64,000 nt of DNA from Rhodobacteraceae bacterium S2214 (GTDB taxonomy: Bacteria; Pseudomonadota; Alphaproteobacteria; Rhodobacterales; Rhodobacteraceae). The stretch lies in assembly GCA_025141675.1 (NCBI GenBank), contig CP081161.1, forward strand, positions 2,082,001-2,146,000, written 5' to 3'. Position numbers and translations under genes: made by a program. Shown here piece by piece: positions 45,506-55,259 of the stretch; the stretch's first letter is position 1; each line of letters opens with the position of its first letter. Under the pieces are notes generated by a model. That model was given only the letters and a program-made list of their open reading frames with translations, had not been told where the DNA came from and searched no databases.

Positions 45506-46387
45506 ACGACCATCTAGAATGATCAGGCCTGCAGCCAGAATTGCAAAGCCAAAATAGGATCTTATAGGCAGTTCTTCACCTAGAACTATAGCACCTAGAA
45601 TGATGGCAACTGGGGCTACCAATAACGTACAAAGCATCAGGTTGCCGGCGCCGGCCATCTTCAACACCCTGTAATACAAAAGGTATGCCAGTGCCGTGGC
45701 GATCAAGGCGTAGTACCCGATTGCAGCCCAAGTGACAGGTTGCAGGTCAAAACGGATCGGCCCTTCGTAGATCAACGCTAGCGGCAATATGATGACGCTC
45801 GATCCCGTTAACATGCCTGCGGCCGCTACATGGGGTGATAGCCCAACCAACCGTTTCTTGGCCCAAACACCGGCTAGGGCATAACTGATCGTGCCGCCGA
45901 TAACCGCAAGCTGGCCAAGCGACCTAAGGTCAAAGGACAAAAAGGCGTCCAAGCCAATCGCAGTTGCAACGCCAAAGAACCCAACAGTCACGCCAATCGC
46001 ACGTCTGAGAGTAAGTTTCTCATCAGCAAAGAACATCGACGCCGCAAGCACTCCAAAAACGGCTGTCGCGGCATTCAGGATCGACGTCAGTCCAGTTTCG
46101 ATATGCAACTGGCCCCACGCCATCAATGAAAACGGGATCACATTGTTCAACAGCCCCATGATCAGGAATGCAAACCAAACGCGTGGATCCCGAGGAACTG
46201 CAAATCCTTTGAAATAGACAACAATCCATAAGCCCAGCATTGCCCAAACTGTGCGGTGCGCCACAGCATTCAAAGGGCCTACTTCATCAAGCGCAACACG
46301 AATCGAGAGAAACGATGCGCCCCAGATAAGCGACAGCAGACAAAGTTCGATCCAGGCGCGTGCGGACATGGTTTGTTGTTTGATCAT
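45467..46387 (-). CDS. EamA/DMT-family transporter
   Basis: 306 aa with ten predicted membrane helices in two EamA repeats (first from LCLLSLIWGASFLSIRVAL, second from GGTISYALAGVWAKKRL). Substrate unknown; members export amino acids or metabolites. Start is ATG 46387, with ATG 46369 as an alternative; no ribosome site decides. Its C-terminal 12 codons overlap lpxB on the other strand. Confidence 0.9.
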   Translation of the reverse strand: MIKQQTMSARAWIELCLLSLIWGASFLSIRVALDEVGPLNAVAHRTVWAMLGLWIVVYFKGFAVPRDPRVWFAFLIMGLLNNVIPFSLMAWGQLHIETGLTSILNAATAVFGVLAASMFFADEKLTLRRAIGVTVGFFGVATAIGLDAFLSFDLRSLGQLAVIGGTISYALAGVWAKKRLVGLSPHVAAAGMLTGSSVIILPLALIYEGPIRFDLQPVTWAAIGYYALIATALAYLLYYRVLKMAGAGNLMLCTLLVAPVAIILGAIVLGEELPIRSYFGFAILAAGLIILDGRLLQRRKDRTGCP

Positions 46388-46446
46388 GCCAACATATGGG
46401 AAGCGCGTGTCTTTCTACGCAACCCGAAAGATGCGGAACGCCCACG

Positions 46447-46476
46447 AAAAAGCCCCGCCGCGTGATGCGACGGGGC
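46447..46476 (-). terminator. Intrinsic terminator of the FadL-type gene
   Basis: On the minus strand: GCCCCGTCGC-ATCAC-GCGGCGGGGC-like stem-loop followed by TTTTT, about 25 nt after the stop of the porin gene. Confidence 0.85.
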
Positions 46477-46500
46477 CATTGTTTCTAATCGTCGGTGTTC

Positions 46501-47667
46501 TTAGAACTGATAGCCGACTGTCAGACCCACTGCGATTGCAGAGTTGTCTGCAAATTCAACACCGGATGCGTCCGTTGCGTCACCCAATTTGACATACTCA
46601 AGACCGCCAGTGAATTTGACGTTGTTGTAAGTGTACGACCCACCGAACCCAAATGCGGTTGAACCGTCAGTTGGTGACAAGCGGGAGGCTTCGCCGCCGT
46701 TGCCGTCTTCGTATGTGACGCGTGCAAATACTGACAGATCATCATTGATCTTACGACCAACACCCAAACGCAGAGTTGTCACGTCGTCGTCGATACCAGT
46801 AACGCGACCGCCACCGGTCAATGCTTCGTAACCATTCGGGCGTACTTCCCAAACAGACCATTCAGCCCAACGGATCGAACCGAAGACCAATGTGTCGGCA
46901 GCAACGCCGGATTGGAAATCAAGTGTCACAGATTGCGGCATCTCGATTTCGAAATCAGATGTGCCGCTGACAGTTGGCACGGCTGGAACGGATTCTGTTC
47001 CAGCGAATGTGTGCGTGTAACCTGTTTCATATGTCAGTGCGACGCGTAGTGCGATTTCTGGACGCTCATATGCAGCACCAACAATATAGCTTGTTTCACG
47101 GTTCGCATCTGTTTCAGCAGTATAACCCAGTGTTCCAGCAGGGGCCCCAGCAGCCAAAGCGCCCGCTTGTGCGTTACCGGCTGCAGCGGCAACGGCAAGA
47201 CCACCACGGACCAATGCATCTGGAATTGCGATGTTAGCTTCGGATTCGACGCTGCGAACACCACCGTAGACTGAGATATTTGGCGTTGCTTGATACTTCA
47301 GAACCAATGCAACTTGGTTGCTATCCCAATCGGCGGCCAGACCAGTGTAAGCGCCAGCTGTGTATTCAGCGTTTGCGCCATATGGCTGGTTCAGGAATAG
47401 ACCAACGTCGAACTGTTCATTGAGCTCATATTTCAATGCCACACCAAAGTTGGTGTAGTCGTCAGACATGTTATCTGTGGAACCGCCGCCCAAAGTGGCA
47501 GGGTAATCGCCAGATACGTCTGGACGTACTGATGAGAATGACAAAGCAACGTAGTTGCCTTCCTCAAACAATACTGAATAGTTGTTGCCGCCGCGCTCAA
47601 TACCACCGGCAGTTGCTGCTGTGGTTGTCAGCATCAAAGCCGCTGTCAATTTAAGTGTATTCTTCAT
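46501..47667 (-). CDS. FadL/TodX-type outer membrane transporter
   Basis: 388 aa. Signal peptide ends near ATAGG (about residue 21). The rest is strand-rich, ending in Phe (GLTVGYQF), with IRWAEWSVWEVRPNGY, TLRLGVGRKINDDLSVFARV and FGFGGSYTYNNVKFTGGLEY like the OMPP1/FadL/TodX family. It would let fatty acids or other hydrophobic compounds cross the outer membrane. A long Ala/Gly-rich loop is present at about 150-180. A GCGTCA half-site array lies 60-83 nt upstream. Confidence 0.9.
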   Translation of the reverse strand: MKNTLKLTAALMLTTTAATAGGIERGGNNYSVLFEEGNYVALSFSSVRPDVSGDYPATLGGGSTDNMSDDYTNFGVALKYELNEQFDVGLFLNQPYGANAEYTAGAYTGLAADWDSNQVALVLKYQATPNISVYGGVRSVESEANIAIPDALVRGGLAVAAAAGNAQAGALAAGAPAGTLGYTAETDANRETSYIVGAAYERPEIALRVALTYETGYTHTFAGTESVPAVPTVSGTSDFEIEMPQSVTLDFQSGVAADTLVFGSIRWAEWSVWEVRPNGYEALTGGGRVTGIDDDVTTLRLGVGRKINDDLSVFARVTYEDGNGGEASRLSPTDGSTAFGFGGSYTYNNVKFTGGLEYVKLGDATDASGVEFADNSAIAVGLTVGYQF

Positions 47668-47726
47668 GTCTCCGTCCCTGTCATGAAAGTGTCTCCCTAA
47701 GTCAGCCTAGGGACGTAATGCCGCAT

Positions 47727-47750
47727 GCGTCAATTAATGACGCCGCGTCA
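47727..47750. promoter_or_regulatory. Three alternating GCGTCA half-sites upstream of the FadL-type gene
   Basis: GCGTCA (47727-47732), ATTAA, TGACGC (47738-47743), C, GCGTCA (47745-47750). Neighbouring half-sites form two overlapping perfect palindromes (6-5-6 and 6-1-6). Another dyad, TCCCTA...TAGGGA, lies at 47694-47713. Probable operator region for the porin gene on the minus strand; the binding protein is unknown. Confidence 0.55.
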
Positions 47751-47778
47751 GAGATTTCCAACCGTGAAATCGGTGCAA

Positions 47779-48651
47779 TTAAGCACTAGCTGTCCGATTT
47801 CGATTTTGCAGCGTGATGTTCATATAGTTCGCGCCAAAAATGATGATCGCCCCGACAAAAACCCAGATATCGATGGTTTCACGATACAGAACCATGCCCA
47901 CAATCGCGATCGTGGGCAGCCGCGCGAAATCGATTGGCATGACGATGTTTGCGGGCGCGAGCGATAGGGCCGTTGTTAGGCAGAAGTGCGCCAAAAGCCC
48001 TGCGCAGCCTATCCCAACGACCCAAAAGACTGCGATTCCTCTCGGGATTGCGATGTCTCCATCGAAGCCTGCGCTGATCAGGCCAAACACCAATTGTGTG
48101 ACCGTCAGGTAAAACAGAATTGTCGCAATGGTTTCGGTTTGGGTCAGCTTTCGCGTGAGGATCGCCGTCAGCGCAAATGCAATCGCGCAACTTGCGGCGG
48201 CCACCAAACCTGGACTTATTTCCGTTGGGTCGGGACGGGCGACGATCAAAACGCCAAAAAAGCCTAATACCGCTGCAGCGATCCCAACACGTGTGATTCG
48301 TTCGCCGAGAAGAAGCGGCGACAGGAGAATCACCCAGATTGGTGTGGTGAATTCAAACGCGAAGACTTGGGCCAGCGGTAGGACTGTGATGGCATAGAAC
48401 CACAGGTTTTGTCCGGTAAAATGGGCGAGGTTCCGAACGCCGTGCAGCTTCCAGTGTTTGGTGGTGATGTTTGACCAAGCGCCCGTTGCCGTGATCACGA
48501 CGAACATGATGCACAGACCGGTCAGGCTGCGGAAGAACATGATCTCAAACGTATCCAAGCTATTGCTGACTTCACGGCCAGCGACGGCCATCAAAGTGAA
48601 CGACACGATGGACCCGATCATCCAAAATGCGGCGCGGAGCGTGGGTGACAT
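47779..48651 (-). CDS. EamA/DMT-family transporter
   Basis: 290 aa from ATG 48651, with AAGGAT upstream; the open frame continues to 48723 without support. Ten membrane segments in two EamA repeats (MIGSIVSFTLMAVAGREVS; LVAAASCAIAFALTAILTRK). PIWVILLSPLLLGERITR is typical. Similar to RhaT/YdcZ-like exporters of unknown substrate. Divergent from the next gene. Confidence 0.91.
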   Translation of the reverse strand: MSPTLRAAFWMIGSIVSFTLMAVAGREVSNSLDTFEIMFFRSLTGLCIMFVVITATGAWSNITTKHWKLHGVRNLAHFTGQNLWFYAITVLPLAQVFAFEFTTPIWVILLSPLLLGERITRVGIAAAVLGFFGVLIVARPDPTEISPGLVAAASCAIAFALTAILTRKLTQTETIATILFYLTVTQLVFGLISAGFDGDIAIPRGIAVFWVVGIGCAGLLAHFCLTTALSLAPANIVMPIDFARLPTIAIVGMVLYRETIDIWVFVGAIIIFGANYMNITLQNRNRTASA

Positions 48652-48736
48652 GTCTGATAATCCTTCACACGACTGCGTGGACCTTTGTCCCCGAACACCG
48701 CTACGGTATCTCAAGTAAAGCAAAAGGAAACGTCAG

Positions 48737-49351
48737 ATGTTGCGATGGTTGCTACCAATTTTGATGTTCGGAACTGCCGCGTCGGCAGATGCGGTGGACA
48801 ACGTGATGCAGGCTGCGGCGAATGCTTTTGACCGAATGCCGCGGCTAGAACGTGTCGCGCGCATCGAAGGCGCATGTGGCGCAGATAGTCACGTGAACCA
48901 AGACGTCGCATATTGTACGACCCGCAACCTTGTTTTGCTAAGCGAAGCCGCAGCGTCGCGGCCGGAAGCGCCCTATTTAGTCGCCCACGTACTCGGGCAC
49001 GCGGTACAGGTCCAACACGGGATTGCAGACACAGCGCTTCGCGAGATCAGAGCACGCCGAGCCGAAGAGCCGACCCTACGTGGGTATGTTGCCAGTCAGG
49101 TCGAATGTATCGCTGGTTTTTTGATGACGCGGGCAGGGCAACAAGGTGCCTCTTTGACCGATTGGTTTAACGCGGAACCTTTCACCGGCACCCATTGGGG
49201 GCGTGATCCGCTTCGTGTCGGACCGCAGGTGGCGATTGGATTGGACGGTCGTAACGCGTGGTTTATGCGGGGCCAAGCGGCCACAACTTTGCAGGATTGC
49301 GCCGCTGGTGAATTCGGCGCAGAGCTGTTGCTCCGCGCCTATAAGGGATGA
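48737..49351 (+). CDS. Exported zinc-peptidase-like protein lacking the catalytic Glu
   Basis: 204 aa. Signal peptide to about residue 19 (ends SADA). The core resembles neutral zinc metallopeptidases of the YpfJ type: LVAHVLGHAVQVQHG (residues 81-95) sits where HExGHHxQ is expected, and QVECIAGFLMTRA where ADCFAG is expected. Both His remain (H84, H88), but the catalytic Glu is Val (V85). It is therefore probably a non-catalytic relative, perhaps a binding or scaffold protein in the periplasm. Not clearly in an operon. Confidence 0.8.
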   Translation: MLRWLLPILMFGTAASADAVDNVMQAAANAFDRMPRLERVARIEGACGADSHVNQDVAYCTTRNLVLLSEAAASRPEAPYLVAHVLGHAVQVQHGIADTALREIRARRAEEPTLRGYVASQVECIAGFLMTRAGQQGASLTDWFNAEPFTGTHWGRDPLRVGPQVAIGLDGRNAWFMRGQAATTLQDCAAGEFGAELLLRAYKG

Positions 49352-49373
49352 AGATCGGACTGTAAGTACCTGA

Positions 49374-50933
49374 TTATTCCCACTCAATCGTTCCCGGAGG
49401 TTTCGATGTAATGTCGTAAGTCACACGGTTGATGCCTTGGACTTCGTTGATGATCCGCGTTGCGGTTTCACCCAAGAATTCATGACTGAACGGATAGTAA
49501 TCGGCTGTCATCCCATCCACAGATGTCACGGCACGAAGCGCACAGGCGAAATCGTAAGTCCGGCCATCACCCATCACACCGACGGTACGCACAGGCAGGA
49601 TCGCGACAAACGCCTGCCAGATATCGTCGTACAAACCGTGCTTACGGATTTGATCGATGTACACGGCATCTGCCTTGCGGAGAATTTCGAGTTTTTCGCG
49701 GGTAATCTCACCGGGACAGCGGATCGCAAGACCCGGTCCTGGGAACGGGTGCCGACCGATAAACGACGCAGGCAAACCAAGCTCACGACCCAGTGCCCGC
49801 ACTTCGTCTTTGAACAATTCGCGCAGTGGTTCGACCAGTTTCAGGCCCATCTTTTCGGGCAGGCCGCCAACGTTGTGGTGGCTCTTGATGGTAACTGACG
49901 GGCCACCAGAAAACGAAACGGATTCAATCACATCTGGGTACAATGTACCCTGCGCCAGGAACTCTGCGCCTTCGATACCATTTGCGTACTTCTGGAATAC
50001 GTCAATGAACAGCTTGCCGATAATCTTGCGCTTGGTTTCGGGGTCTGATTGACCGTCAAGCTCGCCCAAGAACAATTCCTGCTCGTCGGCATGGATCAAC
50101 GGCATATTGTAGTGGTCACGGAACATGGTGACGACTTCTTCAGCCTCACCTTGGCGTAGCAATCCGTGGTCAACGAACACACAGGTCAATTGATCACCGA
50201 TCGCTTCGTGGATCAATACGGCAGCCACAGACGAATCGACGCCACCGGACAAACCGCAGATCACCTGCTTGTCGCCAACCTGTTCGCGGATCGCAGCAAT
50301 AGCCTGTTCGCGGTACGCACCCATTGTCCAATCGCCCGTAAAACCGGCAATACGTACGAAGTTTTCATACAACTTGGCGCCATTTGGTGTGTGGTGAACT
50401 TCGGGGTGGAACTGGACCGCATAGAAATTGCGGGCCACATCTGCCGTTACCGCGAACGGTGCATTTGGCGAAGTGCCATAAACCGCAAATCCGGGCGCAA
50501 TTTCAGAGACATGATCGCCATGGCTCATCCAAACTTGTTCTTTGTCAGCTGCAAACCAACCGTCCAACAACGATAGTTTACCTTCGGGCGTCACAAAGGC
50601 GCGTCCGAATTCGGCCGTGCCATGACCGCTTTCGACTTTGCCGCCCAACTGCGTCATCATCGTTTGCTGACCGTAGCAAATCCCAAGAACAGGCAGACCC
50701 ATGCCCCAGAGGCTTTCCGGTGCGCGCGGTGATCCTTCGCGGGTTACTGAATCCGGTCCGCCGGATAAGATCACAGCCTTTGGCCCGAATGCGGCCAAAA
50801 ACGCATCATCGACGTTCTGGTAAGGGTGGATTTCGCAGTAGACATTCAGCTCGCGGAGGCGGCGGGCAATCAGCTGGGTGACTTGGCTACCGAAATCAAT
50901 GATCAGCAGGCGTTCATGATGCATATTTTCCAT
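49374..50933 (-). CDS. guaA: GMP synthase (glutamine-hydrolysing)
   Basis: 519 aa from ATG 50933 (ATG 50924 also possible); the frame is open to 51068 but family sequence starts at [19 protein letters not shown]-terminal class I amidotransferase with nucleophile in LGICYGQQ and VQFHPEV; ATP-pyrophosphatase domain with [12 protein letters not shown]; dimerisation domain ending PPGTIEWE. It converts XMP to GMP. Confidence 0.97.
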   Translation of the reverse strand: MENMHHERLLIIDFGSQVTQLIARRLRELNVYCEIHPYQNVDDAFLAAFGPKAVILSGGPDSVTREGSPRAPESLWGMGLPVLGICYGQQTMMTQLGGKVESGHGTAEFGRAFVTPEGKLSLLDGWFAADKEQVWMSHGDHVSEIAPGFAVYGTSPNAPFAVTADVARNFYAVQFHPEVHHTPNGAKLYENFVRIAGFTGDWTMGAYREQAIAAIREQVGDKQVICGLSGGVDSSVAAVLIHEAIGDQLTCVFVDHGLLRQGEAEEVVTMFRDHYNMPLIHADEQELFLGELDGQSDPETKRKIIGKLFIDVFQKYANGIEGAEFLAQGTLYPDVIESVSFSGGPSVTIKSHHNVGGLPEKMGLKLVEPLRELFKDEVRALGRELGLPASFIGRHPFPGPGLAIRCPGEITREKLEILRKADAVYIDQIRKHGLYDDIWQAFVAILPVRTVGVMGDGRTYDFACALRAVTSVDGMTADYYPFSHEFLGETATRIINEVQGINRVTYDITSKPPGTIEWE

Positions 50934-51040
50934 GATCGTCTCGTAAAACCACGCGGGCCTTTGCGCAAGGGGCAGTGTGGAAACCCTGACTAACGACCAA
51001 AGTATTTTCGGGTATGATTGCCCCAACGGAGGATGAACCC

Positions 51041-51841
51041 ATGCAAGTCTTTCAACATGCGTTGGCACGCGTCGCAGTCTGGAACCTCGCGGGGTTTGGC
51101 GGGATCAAAGAACCACGAATGAAACAACAAGCCTTAGGCTTGGCGCTACTTGATGCGGAACTGGTGACATTGGTCGAAGTCAATCCGGTCAGTCATATCT
51201 ACGCACTCGCCGCCAAAATCGCGCAATATGGTATCGAATACGACGTCGCGATCATCGAACAACCGGGTAATCTGCACACCGGATTTCTGTTCAAGAAAGG
51301 CGTAGACGTCAGCCATTTGCGTATGATTAACGGGTCCCAAGGGGATTACGCCCGCGGACGGCGGGCTGTTGCGATTGATGTCAAAATTGGCAAATTCGCC
51401 GCCACTCTCATTGGTGTTCATCTAAAAGCCGGACGCGACAAAGCGGATCAAAAATTGCGTGATAGTCAGTGTAAGGTCATCGGGAAGTGGATTGATGATC
51501 TGCGCGACACTCCCGGATACAAGCGCGACACCATCCTGTTAATGGGCGATTTCAACATGATTCCCGGTCAAGACGTCAGCAATTTCCATCATCTCGGTGG
51601 TGATGACGTGATGGATTTTGTTTCGTGCTGGGACCTCCAGGACCGCTTTAGTCACATTCTGGACAAAGGACGGGCGAATCTGCTGGACGGTTTCGCTGTT
51701 TCTCGGGCGTATTCCAAAGACTACGTGCGCGGTTCTTTACGCCTGTTTCCGATGCATTGGACAATGGACATGGGCCGAGAGCGGTTCAAAGATGAGGTGT
51801 CGGATCATCTGCCATTTGTCGCAAGCTTTAAAGTCTTCTGA
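51041..51841 (+). CDS. Endonuclease/exonuclease/phosphatase-family protein
   Basis: 266 aa from ATG 51041, chosen because CGGAGG precedes it by eight bases; ATG 51014 lacks this. EEP fold: [18 protein letters not shown] (catalytic Glu), [26 protein letters not shown] and [10 protein letters not shown] (final Asp-His). No signal peptide. Could be a nuclease or a phosphodiesterase; substrate not readable. Alone between guaA and mttB. Confidence 0.88.
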   Translation: MQVFQHALARVAVWNLAGFGGIKEPRMKQQALGLALLDAELVTLVEVNPVSHIYALAAKIAQYGIEYDVAIIEQPGNLHTGFLFKKGVDVSHLRMINGSQGDYARGRRAVAIDVKIGKFAATLIGVHLKAGRDKADQKLRDSQCKVIGKWIDDLRDTPGYKRDTILLMGDFNMIPGQDVSNFHHLGGDDVMDFVSCWDLQDRFSHILDKGRANLLDGFAVSRAYSKDYVRGSLRLFPMHWTMDMGRERFKDEVSDHLPFVASFKVF

Positions 51842-51942
51842 CCAAAATGTCGGTTTTGCCCTTTATAGGACGCAAAAACGTCAGGGATTGAACGGTCAGA
51901 TGGGTATCACGGGGCCAACACAAAAGTCTTAAGGATGCCGTC

Positions 51943-53499
51943 ATGTCTGACACCACAGCCCCAGCAGCCCCAACACGCCGCGCCAGAGGAGGCGGAGGTG
52001 CCGCACGTCGCGCCGCACGGACTGCGGTGAGCGTCGAGACTGCCAAATATATTGAACGCAATGTACCCAACTATGAAGTACTGACAGAAGAAGCGTTGGA
52101 CGTCATCGAAGCAAACGCTGAAACTGTACTGGCCGAAATTGGCGTGAACTTTGTAGATAATCCCGAAGCACTTGAACGGTGGAAATCCGTCGGGGCAACA
52201 GTCGAAGGCGAACGGGTGCGTATTCCACGTGGTTTGGCCCGTAAACTATGTGCAACAGCCCCAAGCCAATTTACGCAATGCGCCCGCAATCCTGAACGCA
52301 ATGTCGAGATCGGCGGCAAGAACCTTGTTCTGGCTCCTGTTTATGGACCTCCATTTGTACGGGACGCCGAAGGCGGGCGTCGCTACGCCACAATGGACGA
52401 TTTCGAAAAGTTCGTGAAGCTGGGCTACATGTCCAAATGGCTGCACCATTCCGGCGGGACGGTTTGCGAACCGACAGATGTCGCCGTGAACAAGCGCCAC
52501 CTCGATATGTTGCTGGCCCATATGGTCTATAGCGATAAGCCATTTATGGGGTCCGTCACCGAACCATCGCGGGCGCAAGATTCGGTGGACATGTGTAACA
52601 TTCTGTTCGGCGAAGATTTTGTTCAGAACAACACAGTGATGACGTCGTTGATTAACATCAACTCGCCCCTGACATTCGACAGCATCATGATGGGTGCGCT
52701 AGAGGTTTTTGCCAAGAATAACCAAGCCAGCATCATCAGCCCGTTCATCGTCGGCGGGGCGATGGCACCGGTTTCTATCGCTGGTACATTGACGCAAGTC
52801 TTGGCCGAAGTACTGGCAGGAGTCGCTTATTCCCAGATTATCCGGCCGGGGGCGCCCGTAATCATGGGAACATTTGTGACATCCATTGATATGAACTCTG
52901 GCGCACCGACATTCGGAACACCGGAGGCGTCACATATCACATATGGGGCCGGGCAATTGGCACGGCGTTTAGGACTGCCATACCGGTCAGCGGGATCGTT
53001 CTGCGGATCGAAATTGCCGGATGCGCAGGCGGCTTACGAGACAGCAAACAGCCTGCAAATGGGCTTGTTGTCTGGGGTGAACTTCATGCTGCACTCTTGC
53101 GGTTGGTTGGAAGGCGGACTTGTTGCGTCATTCGAAAAGTTCGTGATGGATGCAGATCAGCTGGGCACTTTGCATCACTTTGCGAAGGGCGTGGATATGT
53201 CAGATAACGGCCAAGCCATGGGAGCCATCGCTGAAGTGGGGCCGGGTGGTCACTACCTTGGTTGTGAACACACGCAAGCCAACTTCAAGGACGCGTTCTG
53301 GCGGTCCGATCTTTTGGACTATAAACCGTTCGAGACGTGGGATGAAGAAGGCGCACGAGACACCCAAACGCTCGCAACTGCGCGTGTCAAAAAGATGCTG
53401 GATACTTACCAACAGCCGGCACTTGATCCCGAAATCGAAGCGAATTTGCGCGCCTACGTCGCGGCTAAAAAGGCATCGATGCCAGACGCGTTTTCCTGA
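51943..53499 (+). CDS. Trimethylamine methyltransferase (MttB)-family protein, non-pyrrolysine type
   Basis: 518 aa. Typical family sequence runs throughout, e.g. EIGVNFVDNPEALERWKSVG, AISPFIVGGAMAPVS-like (IISPFIVGGAMAPVSIAGT) and the C-terminal EVGPGGHYLGCEHTQANFKDAFW. The frame has no internal TAG, so it lacks pyrrolysine and is of the MtgB-like group that demethylates quaternary amines such as glycine betaine or related compounds. The N-terminus is Ala/Arg-rich. No corrinoid protein (MttC) is next to it. Substrate unknown. Confidence 0.92.
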   Translation: MSDTTAPAAPTRRARGGGGAARRAARTAVSVETAKYIERNVPNYEVLTEEALDVIEANAETVLAEIGVNFVDNPEALERWKSVGATVEGERVRIPRGLARKLCATAPSQFTQCARNPERNVEIGGKNLVLAPVYGPPFVRDAEGGRRYATMDDFEKFVKLGYMSKWLHHSGGTVCEPTDVAVNKRHLDMLLAHMVYSDKPFMGSVTEPSRAQDSVDMCNILFGEDFVQNNTVMTSLININSPLTFDSIMMGALEVFAKNNQASIISPFIVGGAMAPVSIAGTLTQVLAEVLAGVAYSQIIRPGAPVIMGTFVTSIDMNSGAPTFGTPEASHITYGAGQLARRLGLPYRSAGSFCGSKLPDAQAAYETANSLQMGLLSGVNFMLHSCGWLEGGLVASFEKFVMDADQLGTLHHFAKGVDMSDNGQAMGAIAEVGPGGHYLGCEHTQANFKDAFWRSDLLDYKPFETWDEEGARDTQTLATARVKKMLDTYQQPALDPEIEANLRAYVAAKKASMPDAFS

Positions 53500-53507
53500 T
53501 CCGCGAC

Positions 53508-53813
53508 CTAACCAAATACTAGCCGCGGCTGGCTTGTCGCACGCAACAGTTGCGATTCAGACATGATCGCGACAAGGATATCGATATGGCGAGACGGCAT
53601 GTATGTGCCCGTCTTTGCCAAGCGCGTATCATTCATTTCTCGTTCCAAATCGAACAATTTCATTAATGCAACACCGGGCCCCGGTACTGGGTCGATCGGC
53701 ATGTATCGGGCCAAATGTGTTGTTCTGTCGTATCCGGCCAGACTGTGACGGGCTGCGTGGACCAATAATTTGGGACGCCTTAAGTCATTGATGTAGCTGT
53801 TAATGTCTTTCAT
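53508..53813 (-). CDS. DUF6477-family protein
   Basis: 101 aa from ATG 53813, with AAGGACC upstream. It starts MKDINSYINDLRRPKLLVHA and looks like the small DUF6477 proteins of Rhodobacteraceae. Soluble, basic, function unknown. It is divergent from the DUF6456 helix-turn-helix gene and shares a 242-nt upstream region with a CtrA-like box, which suggests a common cell-cycle or motility-linked regulation. Confidence 0.82.
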   Translation of the reverse strand: MKDINSYINDLRRPKLLVHAARHSLAGYDRTTHLARYMPIDPVPGPGVALMKLFDLEREMNDTRLAKTGTYMPSRHIDILVAIMSESQLLRATSQPRLVFG

Positions 53814-53961
53814 TTTCTGGTCCTTACTTGATATTAATTTCAACAGGTCCAGATTGTCTTCGCATGACATCATAGGGTGTTGCGCAATCGTGGTTTTTGT
53901 AGAACGATGGTCTCAGAAAGTTTTACCTTTTCGAAACAATGGTTGTGGTGTGAACAAACTA

Positions 53962-53977
53962 TTAACCATTGAGTAAC
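53962..53977. promoter_or_regulatory. CtrA-like binding site
   Basis: TTAA (53962-53965), seven bases, then GTAAC (53973-53977); consensus is TTAA-N7-TTAAC, so eight of nine positions match. It lies between the divergent DUF6477 and DUF6456 genes. The remainder of the 242-nt gap is AT-rich without another gene. Confidence 0.55.
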
Positions 53978-54055
53978 AATACACGCTTAAGTTGTACGCT
54001 TGGGGATTCCGCCTGTTCTTTTGGCGAAGCAAGCGAAGTGTGGGAAGGGAAACGA

Positions 54056-55159
54056 ATGCGTAACATGACGAATGTTGAATCGTGTCGCAACTTACCAAAG
54101 TGGGTGCCAACAGCCGCCCGACACTACCTAGCACATACAGAAGACGGGCTTTCCATACGCGCCCTTGCGCGTGCAACCGACTGCCATCCATCCACAATTC
54201 TGCGACAAGTTCGCCGGTTCGAAGGGCGACGGGATGACCCGTTGATCGACGCGGCGCTTAAATCGCTTGCAGAACAAACAGACGGAAAAAATGTAAAACA
54301 AGAGACCAAACAGATGAAAATGTCCGGTGGATTTGATCAAGCGCTGACGCAAGAACGTATCGACAGCGAAGCAAAACGTATCCTGCGGCGTATGTGTGAA
54401 CCTCGCGCTGTTTTGGCGGTCGCTCGCGAAATGGAAACGGCCGTAGTCGTCCGCGAGAATGACGAAGGTGAAAGCCTACGCACCGCCATCGTGGACCGCG
54501 AAATTGCGCAGGCGATGGCATTGAAGGGATGGATCAATTGTCCAGATGATGGCAGCCGCATTCGACGGTACTTCATCACCAATTCCGGGCGCGCTGCATT
54601 GCGACGCCTGACGGCAGCAGACGAAAACAAAGCACATGGGTTTGCAGAACAGCGCGGCACTTTCGACCCCGATCTGGACGGCTGGACGTTCCCGAAAGAA
54701 ACCGACGGCATGCGCAGTCGGTCTCGATACTACGCGACAGAAAGTCCGCTCCTGGGACTGGCGCGACGCAAGGACCGCGATGGATCACCATTTTTGACAA
54801 ACGATCTTGTGAAAGCCGGCGAACGCCTGCGCGAAGACTTTGAATTGTCACAGATTGGTGGTCCGGGTGTGCGGACCTATGATGGATTCATGGAAACGAT
54901 TGAGGTGCCAAAAGACAGTATGATCCCGAAAGGCGCGATCAAAGCGCGTGAACGGGTACAGGCCGCCATGCAGGACTTGGGCCTGGGGCTTGGCGACGTG
55001 GTGCTGCGGTGTTGCTGCCTGCTTGAAGGTCTTGAAGTGACAGAACGCAATCTTGGTTGGTCGGCACGGTCCGGCAAGATCGTTTTGCGCATCGCCTTGC
55101 AACGTCTCAAGGTGCATTACGAAACCACGCAAGGCAGGTTTGGTCCGATGATTGGCTAG
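54056..55159 (+). CDS. DUF6456-domain protein with helix-turn-helix N-terminus
   Basis: 367 aa from ATG 54056, with GGAAGGGAAA upstream. The N-terminal 70 residues hold a helix-turn-helix-like motif (LSIRALARATDCHPSTILRQ); the C-terminal part from about 220 matches DUF6456 as I know it (ESPLLGLARRKD, FLTNDLVKAGERLREDFELS, and a C-terminal region with DVVLRCCCLLEGLEVTER). Probable DNA-binding regulator conserved in alphaproteobacteria. Target genes unknown. The CtrA-like site lies about 80 nt before its start. Confidence 0.83.
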   Translation: MRNMTNVESCRNLPKWVPTAARHYLAHTEDGLSIRALARATDCHPSTILRQVRRFEGRRDDPLIDAALKSLAEQTDGKNVKQETKQMKMSGGFDQALTQERIDSEAKRILRRMCEPRAVLAVAREMETAVVVRENDEGESLRTAIVDREIAQAMALKGWINCPDDGSRIRRYFITNSGRAALRRLTAADENKAHGFAEQRGTFDPDLDGWTFPKETDGMRSRSRYYATESPLLGLARRKDRDGSPFLTNDLVKAGERLREDFELSQIGGPGVRTYDGFMETIEVPKDSMIPKGAIKARERVQAAMQDLGLGLGDVVLRCCCLLEGLEVTERNLGWSARSGKIVLRIALQRLKVHYETTQGRFGPMIG

Positions 55160-55259
55160 CCACTATGCGTGCCGCGCAGTTCTGACATGCAACCGCATCG
55201 GACTGTTGGACATTGTCCCCGCATGACACTAGGTAACATGTGACAAAAGGGGATATCCT

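Noticed and set aside
51943-53499. Pyrrolysine-containing MttB
   Set aside because: No in-frame TAG occurs before the terminal TGA, so the protein is a standard-codon homologue.
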